Shown in pieces: positions 10,020 to 19,336 of a stretch of 64,000 nucleotides of DNA. Within the stretch, counting starts at the first letter, position 1, and each line of letters opens with the position of its first letter. A program made the translations under genes and the position numbers. The notes below the pieces were generated by a model, which ran no database searches, was not told the DNA's origin, and saw only the letters and a program-made list of their open reading frames with translations. This stretch comes from Deltaproteobacteria bacterium (GTDB taxonomy: Bacteria; Myxococcota; Myxococcia; Myxococcales; SZAS-1). The stretch is taken from NCBI GenBank assembly GCA_018266075.1, contig JAFEBB010000001.1, positions 62,001 through 126,000 of the forward strand. The letters run 5' to 3'.

Positions 10020-11624
10020 ATGCCGAACATCCAGGTCACCAACGTCAGCAAGCGGTTCGGGGGCAAGAAGCTCTTCGAGGACGTGGACGTCGCCTTCTCC
10101 GAGGGCCGCCGCTACGGCCTCACCGGCCCCAACGGCGCCGGCAAGTCCACGTTCATGAAGATCCTCTCCGGCGAGCTCGAGCCCGACACCGGCTCCATCT
10201 CCCGGCCGCGCAAGACCTCCGTCCTCAAGCAGGATCAGTTCGCGTTCGAGGAGATCCGGGTCCTCGACGTGGTCATCCAGGGCAACAAGCCGCTCTGGGC
10301 CGCGATGCACGAGAAGGAGCAGCTCCTCGCGCTGCCCAACCTCACCGACGACCAGGGCAACCGGCTCGGCGAGCTGGAGATGACCATCGCCGAGGAGGAC
10401 GGCTACACCGCCGAGTCCGACGCGGGCGAGCTGCTCGAGGGCCTGGGCATCCCCACCGCGCTGCACCAGAACTTGATGAAGGAGATCCCCGGCGGCCTCA
10501 AGCTGCGCGTGCTGCTCGCCCAGGCCCTCTTCGGCAAGCCCGAGGCGCTGCTCCTCGACGAGCCCACCAACAACCTCGACCTCGACTCCATTCGCTGGCT
10601 GGAGAACTTCCTCTGCAACTACCAGGGCGTGCTCATCACCATCTCGCACGACCGGCACTTCTTGAACGCGATCTGCACGCACGTCGCGGACATCGACTAC
10701 GAGTCGATCATCACCTACACCGGCGGCTACGACGAGATGGTGGAGGCCAAGAGCCAGACGCGAAGCCGCGTCGAGAGCGAGAACGCCGACAAGCAGAAGA
10801 AGATCGCCCAGCTCAAGGACTTCGTCGCTCGCTTCAGCGCGGGCACGCGCGCCAGCCAGGTGCAGAGCCGCAAGAAGGCGCTGGAGAAGCTGCAGCTCTC
10901 GGATCTCAAGCGCAGCAACATCGAGCGGCCGTTCATCAAGTTCGAGCAGAAGCGCCCCAGCGGCAAGCAGACGCTGGTGATGGAGAAGATCACCAAGAAG
11001 TGGCCCGACGTCACCGTCTGCAAGGACTTCGACGCCCTCGTCACCCGCGGCGAGAAGATCGCCATCATCGGCCGCAACGGCGTGGGCAAGACCACGCTCT
11101 GCAAGATGCTGGTGGGCGAGCTCAAGCCCGACGCCGGGACTTTCACTTGGGGCCACGAAGCCAGCGTCGGTTACCTCGCGCAGGACCACCGCGAGGGCAT
11201 CCCCGACAACACCACCTGCGCCAACTGGCTGCACGACATCGATCCCAAGGCCTCGAACGAGGACATCCGCGGCCTCCTGGGGCGCATGCTCTTCAAGGGC
11301 GAAGAGGGCATGAAGCCCACCAAGGCCCTCTCCGGCGGCGAGGCGGTGCGGCTCATCTTCAGCAAGCTCATGCTCACCAAGGACAACGTCCTGGTGCTCG
11401 ACGAGCCGACGAACCACCTGGACCTCGAGTCGATCATCGCGCTGGGCGAGGCGGTGAAGCGCTACGAGGGCACGGCGTTCGTGGTGACCCACGACCGCGA
11501 CCTCATCGCGAGCTTCGCCACGCGCCTGTGGGTCTTCCGCGAAAACGGCCTGACCGACTTCTGGGGCGACTACGAGAGCTACCTCGAGAAGCACGGCGAC
11601 GACATCGCCGGCAAGAGGAAGTAG
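10020..11624 (+). CDS. ABC-F ATPase, YbiT-type translation factor
   Basis: A soluble 534 aa protein with two ABC domains and no membrane segments. ABC-F proteins bind the ribosomal E site and relieve stalled states. NBD1 has GPNGAGKSTFMKIL, a diverged signature (IPGGLKLRVLLAQALF) and LLLDEPTNNLDLDS. The linker contains the typical helical Lys-rich arm (FVARFSAGTRASQVQSRKK). NBD2 has GRNGVGKTT, LSGGEAVRL and VLDEPTNHLDLES. Blocks such as LKQDQFAFEE and SHDRHFLNAICTHVADIDY are close to E. coli YbiT. The start is MPNIQVTNVS; upstream in-frame codons are antisense to the Lys-rich gene. The next gene follows 9 bp later. Confidence 0.93.
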   Translation: MPNIQVTNVSKRFGGKKLFEDVDVAFSEGRRYGLTGPNGAGKSTFMKILSGELEPDTGSISRPRKTSVLKQDQFAFEEIRVLDVVIQGNKPLWAAMHEKEQLLALPNLTDDQGNRLGELEMTIAEEDGYTAESDAGELLEGLGIPTALHQNLMKEIPGGLKLRVLLAQALFGKPEALLLDEPTNNLDLDSIRWLENFLCNYQGVLITISHDRHFLNAICTHVADIDYESIITYTGGYDEMVEAKSQTRSRVESENADKQKKIAQLKDFVARFSAGTRASQVQSRKKALEKLQLSDLKRSNIERPFIKFEQKRPSGKQTLVMEKITKKWPDVTVCKDFDALVTRGEKIAIIGRNGVGKTTLCKMLVGELKPDAGTFTWGHEASVGYLAQDHREGIPDNTTCANWLHDIDPKASNEDIRGLLGRMLFKGEEGMKPTKALSGGEAVRLIFSKLMLTKDNVLVLDEPTNHLDLESIIALGEAVKRYEGTAFVVTHDRDLIASFATRLWVFRENGLTDFWGDYESYLEKHGDDIAGKRK

Positions 11625-11633
11625 CCTCTCGGG

Positions 11634-12125
11634 ATGGCTCGCAAGAAGCAGCGCGCGCGCAAGAGCCGGCTCGCCAATCCGCCGGAGCGCGTGCGCCACC
11701 TCATCGCCCTCGACGCCGCGAACGTGGTGCGCCGCCTCGCCAGCCGCTACGAGGAGATGGTGGCGCTGTTCTCGCGGCTGCGCGATCGCACGCCCATGCT
11801 GGAGACGGTGCACAGCTGGTTCGACTCCGCCGGCTTCCCCGACCTGGTGCTCCTCGAGCCCGGCGAGCAGGCGGTGGTGAACGCGTTCTATGAAGAGCTC
11901 GGCGAGCTGCGCTGGTACTTCCAGTACACCGAAGACATGCCCACCACGGTGCTGACGACCATCGCCGCGCGCGTGAAGCGGCTGGCCGAGGTGCACGCGC
12001 GGCTGGTGGGCATCATCGGCGAGCCGGAAGAGCACGGCGCGCCCGCGGTGGTGGCCGAGGTGGTGGTGCACGAGGCGCAGCCCGCGCCGCCGCCCATCGC
12101 CCTGCCCGCGGCCAAGAAGCGCTGA
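11634..12125 (+). CDS. hypothetical protein
   Basis: A 163 aa protein without a recognised domain. It begins with a strongly basic stretch (MARKKQRARKSRLANPPERVR), is helical through the middle (LASRYEEMVALFSRLRDRT; RVKRLAEVHARLVGII) and ends in an Ala/Pro-rich tail finishing with KKR. The gene starts 9 bp after the ABC-F stop, so it is likely in the same transcript. The basic N-terminus would suit RNA or ribosome contact, in keeping with its neighbour, but nothing more can be said. Confidence 0.75.
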   Translation: MARKKQRARKSRLANPPERVRHLIALDAANVVRRLASRYEEMVALFSRLRDRTPMLETVHSWFDSAGFPDLVLLEPGEQAVVNAFYEELGELRWYFQYTEDMPTTVLTTIAARVKRLAEVHARLVGIIGEPEEHGAPAVVAEVVVHEAQPAPPPIALPAAKKR

Positions 12126-12165
12126 CCCGTCAGCCTGGGTGAGGCGCGGCCGTCTGAGCCGCGTC

Positions 12166-14751
12166 ATGGACCCGCGGTCTCCAGCCAATGTCTTCGCGCG
12201 CATGTCGCCCACGCTCGTGGTGCGCCGCGGCACCGAGCTGCACGGCGTCCGCGCCGACCCGCAGCCGCTGGTGCGCATGGCCCTCCCCGAGTCGCCGCTG
12301 CGCTGGCCGAAGGCGCTTCGTCCGCTCGCCGAGGCGTGGGCGAAGCTGGCCGAGGTGCGCCACGCGACGCCGGCCGTGCTCGCCGACGTGCTGCACGTGC
12401 TGCTCGAGACCGTGCCCGACCCGGAGTTCGACGCGCCGACCTGTCCGCTGGTGCGCCTCGAGCCGCCGCGCGCCGCGACGCCCACCGCGGCCCACCCGCG
12501 CGCGTTTCGCGGCACGCACGCGCGGCCGCCGCGGCCGATGCAGCCTGCGTCGATCGATCTGCGTCCGGTGCTCGCGCACGCGCGTCACCGCGCGGTGCTG
12601 CTCGAGTCGCTGCTGCCGTTTCTGACCCACGCGATGGGCGTGCTGGCCGCCCGCGGCTTCGACGGGGCCAAGCTCCAGCAGCTCCAGCGGCTGCTGAGCG
12701 AGCGCGGCCCCGGCGTCGAGGTGGCGCTCGCGTACCACCACGGCATTCCCGCCCTGCCCCAGGCGCCGCGCGAGCTCCAGCTGCTGCTCCCGCTGCTGAA
12801 GCACGCCGACCGCGCTGCCGTGCTGCGCTGGGTGGGCCTCGCTTGGGCGATGGAGCTGGCGGATCGGCCGAACTGGCTGGCGATCATGATGGGCCTGATC
12901 TCGCGCTCCGAGCCCAACGCGCGCGCCTGGGCCGAGCTCTGCCTCACGATTCCGCTGGCGCAGGCCGATGTGGTGCTGCGCGCGGCCTACACCCACGCGG
13001 CGCCCGCGCCGGAGCAGCTCCAGCCCTGGCTGAACACGCTGCTCTCGCGCTGGAGCGCGCCCGAGCGGCCCGGCGACCGGATCAACTTCGGCGTCCGCGC
13101 CCACCGCGCGCGCTTCTCGGCCAAGACCATCGGTGCGGTGCTCGACTTCATCCACGCCACCAGCTCCCGCGCGCCGGACGTGCTACCCAAGCGCGACGCG
13201 CCCTTCCCCTTCGACGCGTTCCTGGCGGCGCGCGAGAAGCTGCCCGTCGGTCAGCGTCCGCCGCTGGGCTGGTCGGTGTGGCGGCTGTGGGCCCGCGCGG
13301 CCGAGGAGCCGGAGCTGCCCAAGCTCCTGGTGGAGCTGCTCGCTGCGCCGCTGCAGCCGCTCTCGAGCCTCAAGCTCACGCTCGCCCTGGCCGACGTCGA
13401 CTGGGATCGCAAGACCTGGCCCGCGGTTCGCGACACCTTCCGCGCGCTGGTCCCGCGGCTCGCGCTGGCGCCGGAGGAGATCCACGAGGAGCTCCTCAGC
13501 CTGGCGACGGATCTGCTCGAGGTCGCGTCGCTGCGCCCACCGACGCTGCCCGCGCTGCTGGGGCTGATCGACGTCGCCGTTCACTTCCCGGAGCGCGTGG
13601 TGCTCCCGCGCCGGCAGATCTGGCGCGAGCTGTTCTCGAACGCGCCGGCGGTGCTGCTCGACGCCGTGCTGGCCACGCCGCAGAGCCTGCGCGCGCTGGC
13701 CCGCGCCCACCGCCGCGACAACGACGCCAACCGCGCCGCCCGCGGCCTGGGCGTGCTGCTGGAGCTCGCGCCGGTGCTGGCCATGGAGGGTCTGGTCGAC
13801 GCGCCAGTCGCCACGCTCGACGCCGCCCGTGTCGTCGGGACGCCCGCCGTCGCCGCGGCGCGCACCCGGCTCCGCCGCGCCCTCGATCAGCCGCTCTTCG
13901 CCCGCGATCCGCTCTCGCTGCCGCTGCCCGAGGCCTGCGCGCTGCTCGACGGCGTCTGCGGGGCGTCGCTGGAGCACCCCATGCCGCGCACGCTGCGAGA
14001 GCACGCCCGCGGCGTTCACCCGCTCAAGCCCGGCCAGGTGGCGCGGCACCTGGGCAAGACCTTCGAGGGGCTGGCGCAGCTCCGCCTGCGCGTCATCGAG
14101 CGCGAGGTGCTCACCGGCCTGCGCGGCGACCTGCCCGCGGACCTGCGCGACGTGCGCGTGCGCCACGCGCTGCAGCTCGCGAGCTGCGTGGACTCGAACC
14201 GGCCCGCGCTGCGCCGCTTCCTGGCCGCGCACCTCTCGGGCCACGGCGAGCCCGTGGAGCGCCACCCCGCGAATCGGGCCTGGCTCGCGCGGCACCCGCG
14301 GCTCGACGCCCACCGTTGGCTCGGTGGCGCCGCGCTGGAGCGCGAGCTCGGCGGCGTGAGCGTGCGCGTGCAGCTCGAGCACGACCCGCTCGAGGCGCTC
14401 CGGCTGGGCTCGTACGTGGGCTCGTGCCTGGGGCTGGGCGGCGGCAACGAGCACAGCGCCGCGGCCGCGGTGCTGGATGTGAACAAGCGCGTGGCCTACG
14501 CGCGCGACCCGCGCGGGCGCGTGCTGGCCCGGCAGCTCCTGGCCATCAACGCCGCGGACCGGCTGGTGTGCCACGAGGTCTACCCCGTGGGCGCGAGCGT
14601 GGCCCTGCAGACGCTGTTCCGCGACTTCGACCTCCAGCTCGCGGCGCAGCTCGGCCTCAAGATCGCCGATCGCGCCGACGCCGCCGCGGTGGAGTGCGTG
14701 GTGGCCCACAGCTGGTACGACGACGGCGCGTGGGATCTGGTGGCGTGCTGA
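12166..14751 (+). CDS. large helical protein of unknown function with PcfJ-like C-terminal motif
   Basis: An 861 aa protein starting at MDPRSPANVFARM; an in-frame codon at 12139 would add nine residues. Residues 60-640 consist of Leu/Ala-rich helical stretches with HEAT/ARM-like character and no enzymatic motif. The C-terminal 120 residues differ: LRLGSYVGSCLGLGGGNE near residue 745 is followed by alternating hydrophobic and charged strands (VLDVNKRVAYARDPRGRVLARQLLAI) and VCHEVYPVG. The order 'C-G/S-L ... strand ... R ... R.L' recalls the C-terminal domain of PcfJ-like phage or plasmid proteins. The similarity is a visual impression and unproven. There is no signal peptide. It follows the preceding gene by 40 bp. 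Confidence 0.75.
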   Translation: MDPRSPANVFARMSPTLVVRRGTELHGVRADPQPLVRMALPESPLRWPKALRPLAEAWAKLAEVRHATPAVLADVLHVLLETVPDPEFDAPTCPLVRLEPPRAATPTAAHPRAFRGTHARPPRPMQPASIDLRPVLAHARHRAVLLESLLPFLTHAMGVLAARGFDGAKLQQLQRLLSERGPGVEVALAYHHGIPALPQAPRELQLLLPLLKHADRAAVLRWVGLAWAMELADRPNWLAIMMGLISRSEPNARAWAELCLTIPLAQADVVLRAAYTHAAPAPEQLQPWLNTLLSRWSAPERPGDRINFGVRAHRARFSAKTIGAVLDFIHATSSRAPDVLPKRDAPFPFDAFLAAREKLPVGQRPPLGWSVWRLWARAAEEPELPKLLVELLAAPLQPLSSLKLTLALADVDWDRKTWPAVRDTFRALVPRLALAPEEIHEELLSLATDLLEVASLRPPTLPALLGLIDVAVHFPERVVLPRRQIWRELFSNAPAVLLDAVLATPQSLRALARAHRRDNDANRAARGLGVLLELAPVLAMEGLVDAPVATLDAARVVGTPAVAAARTRLRRALDQPLFARDPLSLPLPEACALLDGVCGASLEHPMPRTLREHARGVHPLKPGQVARHLGKTFEGLAQLRLRVIEREVLTGLRGDLPADLRDVRVRHALQLASCVDSNRPALRRFLAAHLSGHGEPVERHPANRAWLARHPRLDAHRWLGGAALERELGGVSVRVQLEHDPLEALRLGSYVGSCLGLGGGNEHSAAAAVLDVNKRVAYARDPRGRVLARQLLAINAADRLVCHEVYPVGASVALQTLFRDFDLQLAAQLGLKIADRADAAAVECVVAHSWYDDGAWDLVAC

Positions 14752-14776
14752 AGGCGCGTCGATTAGATCGCGCGCC

Positions 14777-15463
14777 ATGTCCAAGACCATCGTCGTGTTC
14801 GGGTTCGGCCCCGGGATCTCGCGGGCCGTGGCGGAGAAGTTCGGCGCCGAGGGCTTCCAGGTCGCGCTGGTGGCCCGCAACGCGGAGCGGCTCGCCGAGG
14901 GCGTGAAGGCCCTCCAGGCCAAGGGCGTGAAGGCCGCGGCCTACACCTGCGACGTGCGCGATCCCGCGGCCACGCGTGCGGTCGTGGCTCGCGCGCGAAA
15001 GGAGCTCGGGCCCATCACCGCGCTGCAGTGGAATGCCTACGCGTCCTCGGCGGGCAATGTGCTCGAGGCCGACGCGGCCGCGCTGCGCGAGGTCTACGAC
15101 GTGGCCGTGACCAGCCTGATGGCCGCGGTCACCGAGGCGCTGCCGGATCTGCGCCAGGCCAAGGGCGCGGTGCTGGTGACCAACGGCGGCCTCGGGCTCT
15201 TCGACCCCAACATGGACAGCATGGCCGCCCAGTACGGCTCCATGGGTCTGGCCATCGGCAACGCGGCCAAGCACAAGCTGGTGCGCATGCTGGCGCTCAA
15301 GCTCAAGCCGGACGGCGTGCACGTGGGCGAGGTGATGGTGCTCGGCCTGGTGAAGGGCACCGCGTTCGACCGCGGCAACGCGACCATCGATCCCACCCAG
15401 ATCGCCAAGCGCTTCTGGGAGCACTTCACCGAGCGCACCGAGACCACGGTCCGCGTCGGTTAG
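14777..15463 (+). CDS. short-chain dehydrogenase-like protein lacking the catalytic Tyr
   Basis: A 228 aa Rossmann-fold protein of the SDR family. The cofactor loop is VFGFGPGISRAVAEKF (GxxxGIS variant), followed by ALVARNAERL and the adenine-ring motif TCDVRDP. The usual NNAG is QWNAYAS. The usual YxxxK catalytic block reads IGNAAKHKLV, so Gly occupies the Tyr position four residues before Lys. Such proteins exist as non-canonical SDRs with unknown or no redox activity. The C-terminus is short (no substrate-lid helices). The stop codon overlaps that of the convergent gene by 4 bp. Confidence 0.85.
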   Translation: MSKTIVVFGFGPGISRAVAEKFGAEGFQVALVARNAERLAEGVKALQAKGVKAAAYTCDVRDPAATRAVVARARKELGPITALQWNAYASSAGNVLEADAAALREVYDVAVTSLMAAVTEALPDLRQAKGAVLVTNGGLGLFDPNMDSMAAQYGSMGLAIGNAAKHKLVRMLALKLKPDGVHVGEVMVLGLVKGTAFDRGNATIDPTQIAKRFWEHFTERTETTVRVG

Positions 15464-16026
15464 CGCGGCAGCCAGAAGCGATAGAGCACCACGTCGTCGC
15501 GGCGCGAGAAGCCCTTCTGGGCCTCGTAGCGCAGGTTCGTCGCGCCCAGGAGCTTCAAGCCGCCCACCGCGTAGGCCATGATCGAATACTCGAAGTAGAC
15601 GTGCTTGATGGGCACGTCGGCGATCTGGATGTCGGTGTACCGATCGGTCGGGTGCAGCGTGACCTTCCCGAAGTCGTAGTAGCTCGAGAAGATCGCGGGC
15701 ACGTAGCTCAGGAACCGCGCGTACTCGCCGGGCTTGAACACGCCCTTGTTCTGCCCCTTGGTGAGCGACCACTCCGCGCTCGTGAGGCCGAAGCGCCAGT
15801 ACGCCTGGGGATCGCTCGCGAAGTGCTCGGCGATGAGCGCTTCGTTGAGCGCGACGAACTTGTCGACGGGCACATGGGTGATGGCCAGGATCTTCGTCTT
15901 GAAGAACGGCTCCCGCTCCGAGAACTTCTCGATGAACGCCTTCCACGCGGGCTCACCGAGCTCGGCGATGGTCATCGACTGCCGGGCCAGAAACGCTGCA
16001 CCAATGACGAACATCGCCGCTCGCAC
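15460..16026 (-). CDS. conserved myxobacterial-type hypothetical protein
   Basis: A protein of 184-188 aa with no signal peptide. The start is either GTG at 16026 or ATG at 16014 (MFVIGAAFLARQSM); a shorter start at 15975 is possible. The order of motifs (VIGAAFLARQ; ELGEPAWKAFIEKF; YWRFGLTSAEWSL; FLSYVPAIFSSYYDFG) looks like the small globular proteins of about 180-200 aa common in myxobacteria, often compared to V4R or haem-NO-binding folds. I cannot confirm the family. It lies 20 bp downstream of a histidine kinase on the same strand and may be its partner. Confidence 0.7.
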   Translation of the reverse strand: MRAAMFVIGAAFLARQSMTIAELGEPAWKAFIEKFSEREPFFKTKILAITHVPVDKFVALNEALIAEHFASDPQAYWRFGLTSAEWSLTKGQNKGVFKPGEYARFLSYVPAIFSSYYDFGKVTLHPTDRYTDIQIADVPIKHVYFEYSIMAYAVGGLKLLGATNLRYEAQKGFSRRDDVVLYRFWLPR

Positions 16027-16046
16027 TCCGCGTGAAGGGGAGAAGC

Positions 16047-18194
16047 CTAGCGTCGATCGGCGTCATCCCCAAGGATTGGCGGCGGCGGCTCGAGCGGCAC
16101 GCTGATCCGGAACGTGGCGCCCTCGCCGGGACGGCTCTGCACCGACGCCTCGCCGCCGTGCGCCTCCACGAGCTGCCGCACCACGTAGAGCCCCAGGCCC
16201 AGGCCGCCGTACTGCCGCGACGGCACCGCCCGCTCGAAGCGCTGGAAGATGCGCGCCTGGTCCGCCTCGGCGATGCCCGGGCCCTCGTCGTGCACGGTGA
16301 GCACGGCGTTCCCGTCCTCTTGCCACACGGCCAGCGAGATGGGCCGGCCGGGGCCGAACTTGAGCGCGTTGGAGAGCAGGTCGGCGAGGATCTGCTTCAG
16401 CCGGCCGCGATCCCAGTGGCCGTGCACCGGCGCATCGGCTCGAACGCGCACCTCGCAGCCCGCGCGACGGAAGGTCTGGTCCAGCTCCGCCACCTCCTCG
16501 TGCACCAGCGCGGCCAGGTCCACGTCTTCGCGCTGCAGCGTGAGCCGCCCCACGCGGATGCGCGAGACATCGAGGAGCTCGTCGACGAGACGCGCCAGCC
16601 GTTCCACCTGGTGCTCGAGGAGCACGAGCTGATCCGGCCGCGGGCGGCGCGCGGTGCCCTGCCGCAGCAGGAGCTGGAGCCGCAGGTGGGCCGCGGTCAA
16701 CGGCGTCTTGAGCTCGTGCGAGGCGATGGAGAGGAACTCGTCGCGCGCTCGCACCGCCTCTTGGGCGTCGCGGAGGTGCGTTTCGAGCAGCTCGGCCTGG
16801 GTTCGGCGCTCGGTCTCGTCGAGCGCGGCCACGCCCACGCCCAGCATGCGGCCGTCGGCGGTGCGCACCGGGAAGTAGTTCACCTGCCAGTGCCGCGCGG
16901 CATCGATGTCTCGGCGCTGCTCGGTGACCTGGCGGCCCAGGATGGGCTCGCCGGTGTCGAGCACCTGCTGCAACAGCGGGGCAACGGTCGGCGCGAGGTG
17001 GGGAATGACGTCCCACACAGTCTTGCCCACGTCGTCCGCGGGCTTTGCGCCGTGGGAGCTGCTCAAGAGGTCGTTGACGCGCAGGTACCGGAGCGAAGTG
17101 TCCAGCACGCCCAGGCCCACGGGCGCGGTGCGGAAGAGCGAGTCCACCAGCGCCAGTGATTCCTCGCTGCGGCGCACCGCCTCTTCTCTGCGCCGGAAGA
17201 GCCGCGCGTTGTCCACGGCCACCGCGGAGCGGCGCGCGAGCTCCTCGGCGAGCGCGAGGTCGTCGGTGCTGAAGCGACGGCCGCTCACGGTCATTCCAAA
17301 GGTCATGGTGCCGAGCACCCGGCCGCGCACGGTCATGGGCACGGCGAGGTAGGAGTGCAGATCGTGCTGGCGCAGCAGCTCCAGGTGCTCCGGAGAGCGG
17401 CTGATGCTCCGGAAGAAGGCGTCGTCGGCCTCCACCACCAGCTGCGGCTCCCCGGTTCGATAGACCCTGCCCACCCCGCCGGGCGCGTGGGCGGATGGTG
17501 GAAATCGATTGAAGAGCGCCACCATCCCCCGCTCGTACTCGGGGTCGCGGCTGGCCACCACCCGCTGGCTGACGGCGTCGCCCTCGAAGAGGAAGGTGGC
17601 GCAGCTGTCGGCGAATTCGGGAATGGCCAACCGGACGGCCGTCTCCAGGGTCGCCTCGTAATCGAGCGACTCAGAGAGCTTGCGGCTCGCCTCCGCGAGC
17701 AGCGCCCAGCGGCGACGGCTATGCAACGTGCGCTCGAGGGCCTCCTTGCCCTCGGCCAGGAGCCGGTCGCGCTCGTGCTCCGCCGCGATGCGGTCGGTGC
17801 TGTCGCGGAAGCTCCACACCCGGCCCACGATTTCGTCGCCGAGCCGCTGGGGCTGGGAGTAGCGCTCGATGATGCGGCCGTCGCGGAAGGCGATCACGTC
17901 GTGGCTGGAGCGCTCCGGGTGCTCGTAGAGCGCCCGCACGGCCTCCCGGAAGCCCTGCGGATCCGCGAGCTGCGGGAGGACGAACGCGAGCGCAGCCTCG
18001 TCGAGGCCGGTGCGCAGCACGCCTTCGGGAATGTTCCAGATCTCCCTGAAGCGCTGGTTGAAGAGGACGATGCGCCGCGAGCGATCGACCACCAGGAGGC
18101 CGTCGGCGGTGGATTCCAGGGTCGCACGGAGCAGCGAAACCAGGTGGTCGAGCTCGGCGCGGTTGGGGCTGAATGCCTGCTCGTTGAGCTCCAT
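16047..18194 (-). CDS. PAS-GAF-PAS sensor histidine kinase (cytosolic)
   Basis: A 715 aa histidine kinase without membrane segments. In order: PAS (about 15-130, TLESTADGLLVVDRSRRIVLFNQ), GAF (about 185-340), second PAS (about 350-475, LFRTAPVGLGVLDTSLRYL). The HisKA dimerisation helix carries the phospho-accepting His in SIASHELKTPL. HATPase_c (about 600-705) has the N box LLSNALKFG, DEGPGI (G1) and GLGLGLYVV (G2). All catalytic boxes are intact. The chosen ATG (MELNEQAF) precedes the first PAS; a GTG at 18236 would add 14 residues. No response regulator is adjacent, so it is an orphan kinase, possibly working with the small protein encoded 20 bp downstream. Confidence 0.93.
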   Translation of the reverse strand: MELNEQAFSPNRAELDHLVSLLRATLESTADGLLVVDRSRRIVLFNQRFREIWNIPEGVLRTGLDEAALAFVLPQLADPQGFREAVRALYEHPERSSHDVIAFRDGRIIERYSQPQRLGDEIVGRVWSFRDSTDRIAAEHERDRLLAEGKEALERTLHSRRRWALLAEASRKLSESLDYEATLETAVRLAIPEFADSCATFLFEGDAVSQRVVASRDPEYERGMVALFNRFPPSAHAPGGVGRVYRTGEPQLVVEADDAFFRSISRSPEHLELLRQHDLHSYLAVPMTVRGRVLGTMTFGMTVSGRRFSTDDLALAEELARRSAVAVDNARLFRRREEAVRRSEESLALVDSLFRTAPVGLGVLDTSLRYLRVNDLLSSSHGAKPADDVGKTVWDVIPHLAPTVAPLLQQVLDTGEPILGRQVTEQRRDIDAARHWQVNYFPVRTADGRMLGVGVAALDETERRTQAELLETHLRDAQEAVRARDEFLSIASHELKTPLTAAHLRLQLLLRQGTARRPRPDQLVLLEHQVERLARLVDELLDVSRIRVGRLTLQREDVDLAALVHEEVAELDQTFRRAGCEVRVRADAPVHGHWDRGRLKQILADLLSNALKFGPGRPISLAVWQEDGNAVLTVHDEGPGIAEADQARIFQRFERAVPSRQYGGLGLGLYVVRQLVEAHGGEASVQSRPGEGATFRISVPLEPPPPILGDDADRR

Positions 18195-18391
18195 GGCCCG
18201 CGGGCCCTCGGGCGCCCGGTGCTGGCACCGCGCCACCCATTTGCGGGGGACGCAATGCCGTCACCGAGCTAAACATCCCTCGGGCCGCCGGCCATCCGGC
18301 TCGCTTGCTCGGCCGCAGGTGGGTTGGCGACCCACGCATCCCTCCCCCGCACGGCAATCGGCCGCCGCGGGGAGGAGGAGCGGGCGCGACC

Positions 18392-19117
18392 TCAGCTCGC
18401 CGGCGCCGGCGTGGGCTTGGGCGCAGGCGGGGCCGGCGTCTTGCCCTTCTTGTGGCCCTTCTTGGACGCGGGGCTGGTGGGCGCGGCCTCCAGGACCGGG
18501 CGAAGCACCGACTTCACCGTCGGCCGCGAGGTGTAGACCGGGTCGTTCACAATTCCTTCGCGCAGCAGCAGCGCGGCCAGGATGTGCGTGGCCATGTCGG
18601 TGTGGATCCAGCACTCGCGCGCGGCCTTGGAGACCTTGAGGTCGAAGGCGGGGTGTCCGCCGGCCGCCTGGCGGGCCTGGGCATCGCTGAGCTGCGTCAC
18701 CTCCGACTTGAACTCGGGCAGCAGGCCCCGGACGGCCCCGTTGCTCGAGCCCTGGGCCAGCGCCAGAAGGGCCTGGGCCACCGGGAGCGTACCGTTGTGC
18801 TGCTTCTTGGCCGCGTCGACCTCCGTGGCCATCCCCGCGCGCTTCAGGAGCTGGCCCATGGTGTTCGAGTCGCGGTTCACGGACTGGTTGAGGGCCTTCA
18901 CGTCGATCACTTGCGTGGGATCCTGGTGACCCTCCACCTCGGCGTCGACGATGAGCTTGAGATCCTTCTTGAAGATCTTCTCGGCGAGTTCGGACTCGGC
19001 GAGGCCGAGCTTGGCAAGCTCGTTGGATTTGAAGAGGCGGAAGCGATCCTTCATCGCGAAGATGAATTCGAGTGAAGGAAGCTGATCCGTCGGTTGCCCT
19101 GCTGAACTCCTACTCAT
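18392..19117 (-). CDS. hypothetical protein with Lys/Pro-rich tail
   Basis: A 241 aa protein with no recognised domain and no signal peptide. Residues 15-190 are mostly helical (KDRFRLFKSNELAKLGL; AEKIFKKDLKLIVDAEV), with WIHTDMATHILAALLL near residue 170. The last 35 residues are Pro/Ala/Lys-rich (KKGHKKGKTPAPPAP). It has a good ribosome site (GGGGGG) and an AT-richer upstream region unlike its neighbours. The downstream histidine kinase begins 197 bp later on the same strand, so co-transcription is possible but not obvious. Confidence 0.75.
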   Translation of the reverse strand: MSRSSAGQPTDQLPSLEFIFAMKDRFRLFKSNELAKLGLAESELAEKIFKKDLKLIVDAEVEGHQDPTQVIDVKALNQSVNRDSNTMGQLLKRAGMATEVDAAKKQHNGTLPVAQALLALAQGSSNGAVRGLLPEFKSEVTQLSDAQARQAAGGHPAFDLKVSKAARECWIHTDMATHILAALLLREGIVNDPVYTSRPTVKSVLRPVLEAAPTSPASKKGHKKGKTPAPPAPKPTPAPAS

Positions 19118-19216
19118 TTGAACCCCCCTTTTGGTTCGTGCGCCGGCCTATCCGGAGCAGCTGGGCCTGCCTTTTGTCCGATCCTTTCTTTCAAGACCAC
19201 GTGGGCCACGCAGGTG

Positions 19217-19245
19217 ATGTTTGAAATTAAATTCCATGCTGACAA
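19217..19245 (-). promoter_or_regulatory. possible sigma-70-like promoter for the 18392-19117 gene
   Basis: Minus-strand TTGTCA (complement of 19240-19245), a 17-bp AT-rich spacer and AAACAT (complement of 19217-19222). The -35 matches consensus at 5 of 6 positions; the -10 is poor. It sits about 100 bp upstream of the start codon within the most AT-rich non-coding stretch of this area (19118-19336), in which I see nothing else. Confidence 0.3.
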
Positions 19246-19336
19246 ATGGCGCGTTCACGCTCCGTTTTGGCGCCAATGTGAATGTGGAATTCGAGTTTGT
19301 CCCCCGGAGAGGGCCTGCTTCGTCCGGAATGTGAAA

